A model generated the notes under the pieces. The model searched no databases and was not told the origin of the DNA. It saw only the letters and a program-made list of their open reading frames with translations. Below are positions 25,925 to 36,300 of a DNA stretch of 58,977 bases, piece by piece. The translations under genes were made by a program, and so were the position numbers. Origin of the DNA: Selenomonadaceae bacterium (lineage in GTDB: Bacteria > Bacillota > Negativicutes > Selenomonadales > Selenomonadaceae); the NCBI GenBank assembly GCA_017427545.1, contig JAFRSO010000080.1, positions 1-58,977 of the forward strand. Direction: 5' to 3'. The first letter of the stretch is position 1. Each line of letters starts with the position of its first letter.

Positions 25925-26001
25925 TGGTGCGATTGGGGCGATTCGAACGCCCGACCTACTGCTTAGGAGGCAGTTGCTCTATCCTGCTGAGCTACAACCG
26001 C
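25925..26001 (-). tRNA. tRNA-Arg (anticodon CCT)
   Basis: The reverse complement folds as a cloverleaf of 77 nt: acceptor GCGGTTG/CAATCGC, D-arm GCTCAGCAGGATAGAGC, anticodon stem ACTGC/GCAGT with loop CTCCTAA, T-arm GGGCGTTCGAATCGCCC, and an encoded CCA end. The anticodon CCT reads AGG. Confidence 0.95.
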
Positions 26002-26077
26002 GTGCATGCAGTTTAACACGTCTGAAAATAATTTGCAAGGTAAATTTGACGCGCGGTTTAAAGTAAATTAGAATGTT

Positions 26078-26200
26078 GAATCATATTTTTCTTTGCGGGA
26101 TTGAACATACTTTTCTTTGCGCGTCCATTTAGCGGGAGAGCTGGTAGAATTCTAATCAGCTAGCAGCTAACAGCTAGCAGCTAAACCTTGACGGCTTCAA
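26078..26200 (+). repeat. Dispersed mosaic element, copy 2
   Basis: Contains a duplicated TTTTTCTTTGCG / ACTTTTCTTTGCGCGTCC, CATTTAGCGGGAGAGCTGGTA, an AGCTAGCAGCTAACAGCTAG array, and the right half of the terminal hairpin (CCTTGACGGCTTC). The left half of that hairpin is lost. It fills the gap between tRNA-Arg and mutS2. Confidence 0.75.
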
Positions 26201-26245
26201 AATGCTTTATTTTACTGAACTTAAGACCAAGGGAGAATAAATTTG

Positions 26246-28621
26246 ATGATAAAAAATTCTTTTAAGACTTTGGAGTTTGATAAAATTTTGGCGAGACTTC
26301 GAGATTGCGCGACAAGCAATTTTGGCAAGGAGCTTGCGATAAAATTACAGCCTTCCGACGACTTTGAGACCGTCAGAGAAAATCTTTCACTCACGACCGA
26401 AGCCGTAAAAATTTTTGCGGTAAGTGCGCCGCCACTCGGAGGTTTTAGAGACGTTCGCGAGACTTTCAAGAAAATTCGTCTGGGAAGTATCGCCGAAGCT
26501 GAAGAATTACTCGACGTGTTGTCGACGATGTACACCATGCGGCAGGTTAAAATTTTCTTCAAGGCGACTGAAATTGACGCGCCGCAATTAAAATTTCGTG
26601 CGACGGAAATTGAAATTTTAGGCAACCTCGAACGCCAACTTGATAACGCCATTGATGAGCACGGCACCGTTCGTGATACGGCAAGCGTTGAACTGCAAAA
26701 GATTCGTCGTGATTTAAGGACTGCGCAAAGCCGTATCAAGACTGAAATTTTTAATATTCTTCACGACGCCGGCAAGCAAAAATTTTTCCAGGACGCGATT
26801 GTTACCATGCGCGGCGATCGATACGTTTTGCCCGTCAAACTCGAATACAAATCGCAATTCCCCGGCATTGTTCACGACCAATCTGCGACAGGTGCGACTG
26901 TTTTTATTGAGCCGCTGGCTGTCGTCAATCTCAACAATACCGTCAAGGAACTCGAAGCTGCCGAACGTCACGAAGTCATGAGGATTTTGCGCAACCTTAG
27001 CGACGCCGTCAGAAAAAATCTTGACGCGCTCATCAACAACATAAAAATTTTGGCGGACGTGGATTTACTCTTCGCCAAGGCCAAACTTGCCCGCGATATG
27101 AATGCTACCGAACCGCAGCTTGAAAATTTCACGGACTTGCAAGCCGCTCGACATCCGCTGATTAATCCCGCTGAAGTTGTGCCCGTTGATATTCAACTCG
27201 GCGAAAATTTTTCAATGCTCCTCGTGACCGGCCCGAATACCGGCGGTAAAACTGTCTCCATGAAGACTTTGGGATTGCTGGCACTCATGACGCAAGCGGG
27301 GCTTTACATTCCTGCGGCGACCGGTTCAAGAATTGCTGTGTTCACGAATATTTTTGCGGACATCGGCGACGAGCAATCCATTGAGCAAAGCCTGTCGACT
27401 TTTTCCGCGCACATGAAAAAAATAGTTACTATTTTGGACGAAGTGACCGCGACGGATTTAGTTTTGCTTGACGAGATTGGCGCAGGTACCGATCCTGACG
27501 AAGGCGCAGCGTTGGCAATGTCGATTTTGGAACGGCTCCTGCAAATCGGCGCAGCTACCATTGCCACGACTCATTACTCCGAACTGAAAACTTTTGCTTA
27601 CTCGACGGCGGGTATCGAAAATGCTTGCGTCGAATTTGATTCGGAAACGCTGCGTCCGACTTATCGGCTGCTGATTGGTATTCCCGGCGCGAGCAATGCC
27701 TTTGCAATCAGTCAACGCTTGGGACTGCCGCAAAGTTTGATTCTCCGCGCAAAACAACTCATCACTGCCGATCATGCAAACTTCGAGAAAATTATTTCCG
27801 AGCTTGAAAACGAACGCATGATTTTTGAGCAACGCAACGCTGAAATTTTTGAGCGTCAACAGCAAGTCATCAAGCATGAGAAAAAAATTTCCGAAATGCG
27901 TGACGAGATTGCCAAGACTAAGGGCGAAATTATCCGCAAGGCTAAAGAAAAATCTGCGGCAATGGTTCGCGAGACTAAGCGCGAGGCTGAAGAAATTATC
28001 GCCGCGCTCAAGGAACAATTCGACGATTCGGGCGTTAAGCGTCGTCAGCAAGTCATTCAGCAGGCACGCGATAAACTTCGTGAGGCGGAAATTGATTCGA
28101 CGACGGGCATTATCGCGGACAAATACGTTGGCACCCGCATTAAGAAAAGTGAACTTGCTGTCGGCGACACGGTTTATATCAAGCCGCTTGACCAGAAGGG
28201 TACGATTCTTTCAATCGAGAAGGACGGTGATGAGCTTAGCGTTCAAATCGGCTCAATGCGCACGACCGTTAAAGTTTCATCTTGCCGATTCGTCAGCCAC
28301 AATTCGCAGGAAAATACTTCGCCGCCCGTCACGAATCAAAATCGCGGCTCATTGGGTCTCATGCAAAAGACGGCGACTGTCAGGCGCAGCATTGATATTC
28401 GCGGAATGATGGTTGACGAGGCGGAGCAAGTTTGCGGAAAATTTATCGACGACGCGCAGCTTTCCGGCCTCAAGCAGATTTTGATTATTCACGGCAAAGG
28501 GACGGGTGCACTTCGCAGGGGCGTGCATGAATTTTTGCGGCTGAATAATTCCGTTGCCAATTTCCAATTTGCTGATCAAGATGAAGGCGGTACCGGCGCG
28601 ACGCTTGTCACGATAAGATAA
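26246..28621 (+). CDS. mutS2: Endonuclease MutS2
   Basis: MutS2 is an ATPase/endonuclease that suppresses homologous recombination and, in Bacillus, rescues collided ribosomes. It is full length at 791 residues. Residues 1-310 form the core/clamp domains; the ATPase has Walker A VTGPNTGGKTVSMK (about 327-340), DEQSIEQSLSTFSAHM and Walker B LVLLDEIGAGTDPDEGAAL. A long coiled coil (about 510-610) leads to a KOW-like patch (VGDTVYIKPLDQKGTIL) and the SMR nuclease domain (SIDIRGMMVDEA, LIIHGKGTGALRRGVHEFL). GGGAG precedes the TTG-ATG start pair. Confidence 0.96.
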   Translation: MIKNSFKTLEFDKILARLRDCATSNFGKELAIKLQPSDDFETVRENLSLTTEAVKIFAVSAPPLGGFRDVRETFKKIRLGSIAEAEELLDVLSTMYTMRQVKIFFKATEIDAPQLKFRATEIEILGNLERQLDNAIDEHGTVRDTASVELQKIRRDLRTAQSRIKTEIFNILHDAGKQKFFQDAIVTMRGDRYVLPVKLEYKSQFPGIVHDQSATGATVFIEPLAVVNLNNTVKELEAAERHEVMRILRNLSDAVRKNLDALINNIKILADVDLLFAKAKLARDMNATEPQLENFTDLQAARHPLINPAEVVPVDIQLGENFSMLLVTGPNTGGKTVSMKTLGLLALMTQAGLYIPAATGSRIAVFTNIFADIGDEQSIEQSLSTFSAHMKKIVTILDEVTATDLVLLDEIGAGTDPDEGAALAMSILERLLQIGAATIATTHYSELKTFAYSTAGIENACVEFDSETLRPTYRLLIGIPGASNAFAISQRLGLPQSLILRAKQLITADHANFEKIISELENERMIFEQRNAEIFERQQQVIKHEKKISEMRDEIAKTKGEIIRKAKEKSAAMVRETKREAEEIIAALKEQFDDSGVKRRQQVIQQARDKLREAEIDSTTGIIADKYVGTRIKKSELAVGDTVYIKPLDQKGTILSIEKDGDELSVQIGSMRTTVKVSSCRFVSHNSQENTSPPVTNQNRGSLGLMQKTATVRRSIDIRGMMVDEAEQVCGKFIDDAQLSGLKQILIIHGKGTGALRRGVHEFLRLNNSVANFQFADQDEGGTGATLVTIR

Positions 28622-28692
28622 AAACTAACTGCAGGATTTTCATACGTCGGGCGCGAAATTTTTAAAAAAATTTTCTTGCGAGGTGATGCATT

Positions 28693-30603
28693 TTGACTGG
28701 ACGAAAAGAAATGACTGCAGCAGAAGTTTTAAAAAAATACGACGCCGAATCAAATACGATGGAATATACCGGCGTTATGGCAAAAATTATTTCGGCAATC
28801 GCAATAAGTTTTTCAGTCTTCCAAATATACACGGCGAGTTTCGGACTTTTAGACGCGCAAATTCAGCGGGCAATTCATTTGGGCTTCGGACTATGTTTAT
28901 CATTCCTGCTCTATCCGACTAGAAAATCATGGCGTCGCGATAAACTTCACCCGCTCGACGGATTTTTGTCAATCTTGGGCGCGGCGACTCCGGCTTATAT
29001 CGTCATCAATTATAAAGCACTCATCTTGCGGGCGGCCTTGCCAACTCAAACGGACGTTTTAATCGGCGCACTGGGAATCATTTTGGTTATCGAAGCGGCA
29101 AGACGCGTCGTCGGCATTCCAATGGTTTGCGTTGTATTATTTTTCATCACCTACGCATTTGCCGGGCCGTATATGCCGGGAATTTTGGCGCACAGAGGGT
29201 TGACGGTTGATTATTTCGTCAGCCACGTTTACTTCACGACGGAAGGAATTTTCGGAATCCCGCTCGGAGTTTCGTCGACGTTTATATTTCTGTTCATTTT
29301 ATTTGGCGCGTATCTTGAGGGCACGGGGCTTGGAAAATTTTTTATCGACGTGGCGAACTCGATTGCAGGTTGGGCGAGTGGAGGCCCTGCAAAAGTTGCG
29401 GTTTTATCCAGCGGCTTAATGGGAACGGTCAGCGGAAGTTCCGTTGCAAATGTCGTCGGCACAGGTTCATTGACTATCCCGATGATGAAAAAGCTCGGCT
29501 ATCACAAAGATTTTGCGGGCGCAGTTGAGGCGGCAGCTTCCACCGGCGGTCAATTAATGCCACCTGTCATGGGCGCGGCAGCATTTTTAATGGCGGAATT
29601 TGTCGGCGTCCCTTACGTCGAAATTGTCAAGGCGGCAGTCATTCCCGCGGCATTGTATTTTATCGGCGTATGGCTCGGCGTTCATTTCGAGGCGAAGAGA
29701 AATAATTTGCAAGGCTTGCCACGCTCCGAACTCCCGAAACTCGGCGAACTTTTAAAAACTCGCGGACATCTGGCAATCCCGCTGCTCGTAATCGTCTATC
29801 TTTTAGTCAGCGGCTATACACCAATGCGGGCGGCTCTCGTGGCAATAATCCTGTCAATCGTCGTCAGCGGCATAAAAAAATCAACGCGCATGTCACCTGC
29901 CGCAATCGTCAAAGGTTTGGAGACCGGTGCACGAAATGTTTTGGGAGTTTTGGTAGCATGTGCGGCGGCGGGAATAATTATCGGCGTCGTGACGAAAACG
30001 GGCGTCGGCTTGAAATTGGCGTCGGCATTATTGGATTTGTCGGGAGGATTGGTTTTGCCCAGCATGTTTTTGACGATGATAACGGCGATTCTACTTGGAA
30101 TGGGCGTGCCGACTACCGCCAATTACGTCATAACTTCGACGATAGCGGCCCCCGCGCTGATTCAAATGGGCGTACCGATTTTGGCGGCGCACATGTTCGT
30201 TTTCTACTTCGGGATAATCGCGGACGTGACACCGCCCGTAGCACTTGCGGCATATGCAGGTTCGGGAATATCGGGTGGCAATGCATTACGGACGGGAATC
30301 AACGCGTCAAAGCTGGCAATCGCGGCATTTATAATCCCCTACATGTTCGTTTTGAGTCCCGAATTGCTTTTACTCGACGGCGTGACTTTGCATTTGGGAT
30401 TGTCACTGCTGACGGCTTTAATCGGCATGGTCGCATTAAGTTCGTCACTTATCGGATACCTTGCCGCGCCGCTGAAAACTTTTGAACGGCTGATTTTAGG
30501 GGCGGGCGGATTGATGATGATTAAGCCCGGACTTGTCACGGACGTTGTCGGAATTTCAATCTTCGCCGCAATTTTATTCCTCCAACTTCGCAGAAAAAAT
30601 TAA
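28693..30603 (+). CDS. TRAP transporter fused permease (TAXI type)
   Basis: A 636-residue polytopic protein joining the small DctQ-like part (about four helices, residues 25-150) to the large DctM-like permease (12-13 helices). Signature DctM stretches include GLMGTVSGSSVANVVGTGSLTIPMMK, EAAASTGGQLMPPVMGAAAFLM and GMGVPTTANYVITSTIAAPAL. TRAP permeases import organic acids with a sodium gradient, fed by a TAXI-family periplasmic binding protein. No binding protein gene is adjacent, so the substrate cannot be guessed. The start is TTG 28693 behind GAGGTGA; an ATG six codons in is an alternative. Confidence 0.9.
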   Translation: MTGRKEMTAAEVLKKYDAESNTMEYTGVMAKIISAIAISFSVFQIYTASFGLLDAQIQRAIHLGFGLCLSFLLYPTRKSWRRDKLHPLDGFLSILGAATPAYIVINYKALILRAALPTQTDVLIGALGIILVIEAARRVVGIPMVCVVLFFITYAFAGPYMPGILAHRGLTVDYFVSHVYFTTEGIFGIPLGVSSTFIFLFILFGAYLEGTGLGKFFIDVANSIAGWASGGPAKVAVLSSGLMGTVSGSSVANVVGTGSLTIPMMKKLGYHKDFAGAVEAAASTGGQLMPPVMGAAAFLMAEFVGVPYVEIVKAAVIPAALYFIGVWLGVHFEAKRNNLQGLPRSELPKLGELLKTRGHLAIPLLVIVYLLVSGYTPMRAALVAIILSIVVSGIKKSTRMSPAAIVKGLETGARNVLGVLVACAAAGIIIGVVTKTGVGLKLASALLDLSGGLVLPSMFLTMITAILLGMGVPTTANYVITSTIAAPALIQMGVPILAAHMFVFYFGIIADVTPPVALAAYAGSGISGGNALRTGINASKLAIAAFIIPYMFVLSPELLLLDGVTLHLGLSLLTALIGMVALSSSLIGYLAAPLKTFERLILGAGGLMMIKPGLVTDVVGISIFAAILFLQLRRKN

Positions 30604-30650
30604 CCGGGTTGAATAACTTTCGCGGCGTAAAAAACTTTTATATTTTAAAT

Positions 30651-30760
30651 CTACTTTTTCTTTGCGCGTCCAAAGAAAAGTAGCAAAAGAAAGGGCGTTT
30701 TGCCGCTAACGCCGCTATCCTGCGGCGTGGTCGCGGCGCCGTCATCCTTGACGGCTTTTA
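30651..30760 (+). repeat. Dispersed mosaic element, copy 3
   Basis: Starts with the palindrome CTACTTTTTCTTTG-cgcgtc-CAAAGAAAAGTAG (30651-30683), then a GC-rich hairpin region (GCCGCTAACGCCGC...), and ends with GCCGTCA-TCCT-TGACGGC (30738-30755) plus TTTTAATTTTTT. Confidence 0.85.
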
Positions 30761-30785
30761 ATTTTTTATTCCCAACGCAAAAAAA

Positions 30786-30822
30786 TTCCCCTGTAGCATG
30801 ACACTGCAGGGGGATTTTTTTA
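30786..30822. terminator. Bidirectional terminator between TRAP and FliD-like genes
   Basis: CCCCTG-tagcatgacact-GCAGGGGG followed by ATTTTTTT; A-run on the other side. Confidence 0.8.
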
Positions 30823-30839
30823 TGGCTGTGAAATTTTTT

Positions 30840-31652
30840 TCAGAACATCATGTTAATCAGATTGCCCATGTAGCTCATTGCCGCCATATTGCGATAGGCA
30901 GAGCCGGTGTAAATCGAGGCGGTTTCAAGCTGATTGCCGAGCATTTTTTCAGCGGTCGGGAAAAGTTTATCCTCTTGACTGTTGGCAAAACTGATATGAC
31001 TTTCCGTCTTGCCGGCGAGACCGTCCTTGCCCAAAATGCTTGAAACTTTATCGGGATCGTTGACGATTGTTTGAGCAAGTTGAGCTTCGTTGACGCTAAG
31101 TGAGCCGTCGGAGCTGACCGTCAAACCGATTGATGAATATGCGGAGGCGCGATAAGTCGTGTCGCTGAATGTGTTGGACATCATTTCGACGCGCTTTGAA
31201 ACGGAACTGTTATCACCGAAAAATTTTACGGCAGAATTGTAATCGCTGACAAAATCCTTAACGGTGTCGATAGCCGCTTGAAGTTCTTTGCTGTAATTGG
31301 TGACGGAAGAAACATTGCCGTCCTTATCGGTTTCGATAGTCGTTGTGATTGCGCCTTCCTGTTCGACAGAAAAATCATAGCTTTTGATTTTGGTGGCGGA
31401 GGCTGAAAGTTCGCTCATGTTCTCCTTGAATTCGGAGCTGAAAGCCGCCTTAGCGTCATCGTAGCTTGACAGGACGGATTTGAGGTTGGTGTTAATTTCC
31501 GTCAAGCCCGAAAGAGATTGCAGAGCATTCGATTGGGCGGAATTGTAAGTATTCCACAGTTGTGAAACGGACGTCTGCTTTTTTGATATGACAGTGCCAA
31601 AAAGATAATCGGTGTTATATAGAGCACTGCTTAAAGGATTGATACCTGCCAT
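30840..31652 (-). CDS. FliD C-terminal-domain-like protein
   Basis: A 270-residue, Ser/Asn/Ala-rich protein. Its centre and C-terminus resemble the FliD_C domain of the flagellar cap: KDFVSDYNSAVKFFGDNSS, ASAYSSIGLTVSSDGSLSVNEAQLAQTIVNDPDKVSSIL. The N-terminal FliD part and the D2-D3 insertion are absent, and it has no signal peptide. AAGGTGATT precedes ATG 31652; the longer start is not used. No flagellar genes adjoin it. It may be a truncated cap paralogue, a flagellin-like export substrate, or an unrelated helical bundle. The family link is moderate. Confidence 0.6.
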   Translation of the reverse strand: MAGINPLSSALYNTDYLFGTVISKKQTSVSQLWNTYNSAQSNALQSLSGLTEINTNLKSVLSSYDDAKAAFSSEFKENMSELSASATKIKSYDFSVEQEGAITTTIETDKDGNVSSVTNYSKELQAAIDTVKDFVSDYNSAVKFFGDNSSVSKRVEMMSNTFSDTTYRASAYSSIGLTVSSDGSLSVNEAQLAQTIVNDPDKVSSILGKDGLAGKTESHISFANSQEDKLFPTAEKMLGNQLETASIYTGSAYRNMAAMSYMGNLINMMF

Positions 31653-31736
31653 TTTAATCACCTTCCTTGAATGAGTAAGAAACTCTCCCTAATATTGAAT
31701 AGATTTTACAACATTAACGTTGGAGTTGCAAGGGAA

Positions 31737-32939
31737 TCAATCTGAAATTTTAGCGTCGAAGAGAATTTTTCCGGCGTTGATTTGATTGTGGAGAATTTCA
31801 TCAGCTTTGGCGAGTTGAGGATCATCTTCGACAGTGAAGTTTAGGTCGTACATGGGGTGAGGGTTAGGGGGAGATTTAATTTCAATGTCGGGAGTAATTC
31901 CGAGGCCGTCAATGCATTTACCGGCGGGCGTGTAGTATTTGGCGATAGTGAGTTTAAGACCGTCGTCGTGAGCCATGGGAATCAGAGTTTGAACGGAGCC
32001 TTTGCCGTAGGAAGTTTCACCGATGACAATGGCGGCGTGAGTATCTTGAAGGGCACCGGCTAAAAGTTCGGCGGCCGAAGCTGAATTGCCGTCAATTAGG
32101 ACGACGATTGGGAATTTTGGCGCGTCCAAGTCGGAGGTGTAGACTTCTTTAGTGCCGTCGCGTTGAATGACGGAAGTAATTGTGCCGGCCGGGACGATTT
32201 GTTGAGCAATGTCAACGCAAGAAGTTATGACGCCGCCGGGATTTTGCCGCATATCGAGGACGAAACCTTTCATGCCTTGAGCGGCCAGGTCGTTGAGAGT
32301 GGTTTTAAACTCGTCGCCGGTGTGTTCGGAGAAGTTAGAAATTTTTATATAGGCAACTTGATCGTCAAGCATTTTACCCGCAACGGTTCGCATGTGGATA
32401 TTTTCGCGGGTGAGGTTGAAAGTTAAATCGGCGTCGTCACGATGAATGAGGAGTTCAACATTGGTACCGACTTGTCCGCGAATTTTCAAGGCAACTTCAC
32501 CGGGAGAAATTTCTTCGACAGGCTGACCGTCCACGGCTAAAATTTCGTCACCGGCAAGAAGTCCCGCCTTAAATCCGGGGCTGTCGGGAATGACATTGAC
32601 GACTTGCACGCCGCCATTTTTGAAGCCCATGTAAACTCCAATGCCGCCGAAAGCACCGCTGGTTTCCGCGCGCAGTTGACTGTAAAGTTGGGGCGCGAGA
32701 TAAATTGAATGAGGGTCGCCGAGAGAATTAACCATGCCGGAGATCGCGCCGTCAATCAATGTGCGCCGTTCGACGGGCTGAACGTAATTATTTTCGATAA
32801 ATCTTAGGGCGACGAAAAATCTGCCGAGGTCGAGGGCGGTGTTTGAATTAATCCCTAACAGCAGGCAGACCAATCCCAATGTGAGAGCCGCGCTTATGAG
32901 TGCAGTTAAAATTATTCCGACGAAGATTTTTTTCTTCAA
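31737..32939 (-). CDS. ctpA: C-terminal processing protease (peptidase S41)
   Basis: A periplasmic serine protease of the CtpA/Prc type. Residues 1-30 are a signal anchor. A PDZ domain lies at about 95-175 (GGIGVYMGF, VIPDSPGFKAGLLAGDEILAVDG). The S41 domain has the catalytic Ser in DGNSASAAELLAGAL (about 282-296) and the Lys in TSYGKGSVQ (about 311). Length 400 is typical. The gene ends 84 nt before the FliD-like gene's start on the same strand. It probably trims or degrades envelope proteins. Confidence 0.95.
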   Translation of the reverse strand: MKKKIFVGIILTALISAALTLGLVCLLLGINSNTALDLGRFFVALRFIENNYVQPVERRTLIDGAISGMVNSLGDPHSIYLAPQLYSQLRAETSGAFGGIGVYMGFKNGGVQVVNVIPDSPGFKAGLLAGDEILAVDGQPVEEISPGEVALKIRGQVGTNVELLIHRDDADLTFNLTRENIHMRTVAGKMLDDQVAYIKISNFSEHTGDEFKTTLNDLAAQGMKGFVLDMRQNPGGVITSCVDIAQQIVPAGTITSVIQRDGTKEVYTSDLDAPKFPIVVLIDGNSASAAELLAGALQDTHAAIVIGETSYGKGSVQTLIPMAHDDGLKLTIAKYYTPAGKCIDGLGITPDIEIKSPPNPHPMYDLNFTVEDDPQLAKADEILHNQINAGKILFDAKISD

Positions 32940-32957
32940 TGCAAAACCTCCCTTCTG

Positions 32958-33066
32958 TCAGTTAGGAACTAGTAATTAGGAACTAGTAATTAGTAGGGAT
33001 TAGTTTTCTAGTTCCCAGTTCCTAGTTCCTAGTTCCTAGTTCCTAGTTCCTAGTTCCTAGTTCCTA
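32958..33066 (+). repeat. Long heptad inverted-repeat array between ctpA and tRNA-Ala
   Basis: About five purine units (TTAGGAACTAG, TAATTAGG, AGGGATTAG), a TTTTC centre, then about nine units of TTCCTAG. It is the longest array in the window and can form a long imperfect stem. Confidence 0.9.
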
Positions 33067-33124
33067 AAAACTATACCATTTCAGTCTGAAAAAAGTATTA
33101 AAGCCCACTCCATAAAAATTTCCC

Positions 33125-33153
33125 TTGACAAGGCGCGGTAAATGATTTAATAT
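33125..33153 (+). promoter_or_regulatory. Promoter of tRNA-Ala
   Basis: TTGACA (33125-33130), 17-nt spacer, TAATAT (33148-33153), 12 nt before the tRNA. This is a near-consensus housekeeping promoter. Confidence 0.8.
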
Positions 33154-33165
33154 AAGCCGCGTCAC

Positions 33166-33241
<76 letters not shown>

Positions 33242-33300
33242 AAATTTTAGAATAAGTTCCGGTGAAGCCGGCTTTATTTAATTTTAGGAGGTGTTTGTCG

Positions 33301-36300
33301 TTGAGTGATTCCAAGAAGACAATCAAACTTTTTTTCGGCGGCGATGTCAATCTCGGCAGAGGTTTAAACCGTTATGCGGATATGATGGAACCTTTCGTCG
33401 GGATAAATGAAATGGTCGCGGCTGATGTTCGTCTCGTGAATCTTGAATGCGTTATCGCGACTCAAGGTGAACAGCGCGCTGTGATCAATACATTTTACCT
33501 GCGCGCCCGTCCCGAACAGACAAATATCCTCACGAAGGCCGATATTGATATTGTCTTGACGGCGAACAATCACACCGGCGATTACGGCAAGGCGGCTTTG
33601 CTTGAGCAGAAAAATTATCTCGACGCGGCGGGAATTTTACATGCGGGCTCCGGAAAAAATTTTGACGAAGCTTTGACACCCGCCTATAAAAAAGTCGGCG
33701 ATATAATCCTGGCGATTTTTTCTATCGATTCAACGCGAAAATCTACCGCCGCCACTGCCACTGAAGCCGGTACCGCTTACTTGCCGCCGAATGACATTGA
33801 GCTGTGGAAAAAAGTTTTGGCTGATAAAATTCGTGAGGCTCATGAAAAAGCTGACGTTGTAATTGTCGCGCCGCATTGGGGAGTAAACAGCGTTACCAAA
33901 CCTTCCCAACAGTTGAAGAGGCTCGGAAAACTCCTCATCGATTTGGGCGCGGACGCAGTTTTGGGAACTCATGCACATCACTTTCACGGCGTGGAAAATT
34001 ATAAAGGTCGTCCGATAATTTATGACGCGGGCGATTTTCTTTTTGACTCAAAGAAACGCGGCGTCGCTTGCTTCACGCTGGATATTTCATCTGACGGCGT
34101 GGAGAAAGTTAATTTTATTCCGCTGGTTAAAACTCCCGGTCAAACTCTGCGTGCAAGAAAATCTGCGCCGGCTATCCAAAGAGAATTTGTCAGGCGTTGC
34201 AAAGAATTCAAAACTTCGACGAGCCTTGCGGAAGATACCGTCGAAATAAATTTCACACCTCCGCCGCGTGAACATAAGCCGCTGAAAATTTCTGATGAAG
34301 TTATCTTGACTGAACACAGGCCGAAAAAATTAATTGAGCCGTTGAGTGAGCCGCGCCCCGAATGGACAGTTGATAAAGTCCCCGAAGAGGCGATTATCAC
34401 TCCGCAAAAATTCGGCGCGTTAAAGTTGGTCGGCTATCACGTCCCGCCCGAATGTCGCGTTATGACGCAAATTAAAATGCTTTACGTCGAAACTTATTGG
34501 ACGATTGATGAGCCGGTCGAGGGAGATTATCGTCTGATAATTCGCGGGGAGCCTGTGCGGGAATGTGAAATGCCGCCTTACGGAGCCGGTCAAGGTCATC
34601 AATTTTTGGATTGGATGTGGCCTGTCAATCGTTGGAAACCGGGCGTTATTTATCGTGAAAAATTTGCACTGCTGGCACCTCCCGCAAAATTCCGCGACAA
34701 AATGGCCAATATTGATTTGCAGGTGACGATAAAAGTCCGAATTGGTGAAGAGCTTATCGAGGGCTTCAAAGATCCGAAGTTAATCGAAATGAATATCCCT
34801 GATCTCGGCTACTCGCGTTACAATCTTGACTTCGACGACATAATTTATCAATCGGAACCGGGTAAATGTTGGAATGCCGAACAGCTTGCAAAAGTCACGG
34901 GCGGTGAATGGATTGTCCCGCCGCCGAAAGGTTGGTATGTAAATTCTTTCAGCCGCCGCGACGCCTTGATAGGAACGTTATATCCGCGTCCGACGATTTT
35001 TGTGGCGAACATGATTAAAGGCCGCGATTCTCATTCCAAAATTCTCGAAAACATTGACACTTTGGACGGAGCTATAATCAGTCATGACGTTGAAGGTTTG
35101 CCGCCGAATTTCCCCTTGCTAAAGGTCGAAAACTCCAGCCGCGCATTGTATGAAATCGGTTTTGCGGCCAGGAAACGTTTTCAAGGTAAAGTTATCGCCG
35201 TGACCGGTTCGGCGGGCAAAACTACAACTTGCAACATGCTCGACTGCGTTTTGAGTCCCGAACACGTTACCAAATCCGGTCGCGGCACGAATTTATATCA
35301 GACGATACCTTGGGTTTTTTCAAACGTCAGGCAAGAATACGCCTTCGCGGTGATTGAAATGGCCTTGTCCGCTTTCATAAGGCCGCGCGGTTCAATCACC
35401 TACGAAATCACGCCGAACGTCGCAGTCGTCACGTCACTTGCACCCGCTCACGTCGGCTACAAAGCTTGCGGAACTTTGGAGGCCGTTGCCGAATATAAGA
35501 GTAAAATTTTCTGCGGAATGACGGCGGGCAGTTATGCCGTGCTCAATCGCGACATGCCCCACTACGAAATTTTTGCGGAAAAGGCCAAGTCGTTCAACCT
35601 CAACATAATTACTTTCGGCAAGCACGCTGAATCGACTGTCAGAATGCCCGTGATTGTTGACGGCGGAGAATTTTTCGTCATGGGCAATACTTACAAACTT
35701 CAATGCCCCGTGCCCGCCGATCAAATTTATGACGCGCTGGCAGTCGTCGCAGTTTCAGTTGCCGTCGGATTTTCTGTCGAGAAAACTCTTGAGCACTTGA
35801 AAAATTTCTCACCACTCAGCGGCCGCGGCAATATCGTCAAGAGCACTCGCAACGGCAAAAGGTTGACGATTATCGACAGTGCCTTCAATGCCAATCCGCT
35901 TTCCATGAAGGGTGCCTTGGAACATCTTAAAACCGTCGCGCCGAATCAAAAATCACGCGTGGCGATTTTGGGCGATATGGCTGAACTCGGCGATGAAACT
36001 GTCAAATATCACAGGCAGCTTGCGAAAATTATTCTTGCCGTCAAGCCCGACAGACTTTTACTTTGCGGCGAACTCATGCGGCATCCTTACGAGCTGGTCA
36101 AAAATAAACTCAACTGCACGTGGTTTGAGACGTTAGACAAATTGCTTGCGGGCGTCGAAAATCATTTGCAGGACGGCGACACGATTTTAATTAAGTCGTC
36201 ACATGACACGGGCTTATCAAAAGTCGTCGACCTGTTGAGTAAAGGCACTGCGCCCGCCGTGATTAAAACTTCCGCCGAATTGAATATCCCGAAGCCGCTG

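Noticed and set aside
26221..26739. 172-codon minus-strand ORF opposite mutS2
   Set aside because: Antisense shadow of the MutS2 N-terminal domain; Ser/Arg-rich product typical of shadow frames.
32958..33066. Possible CRISPR or satellite DNA
   Set aside because: 7-8-nt units without spacers; an inverted heptad array fits better.
33262..33300. GTG start at 33262 for the fusion protein
   Set aside because: It has no ribosome-binding site and lies 20 nt after the tRNA; AGGAGG is correctly placed for TTG 33301.
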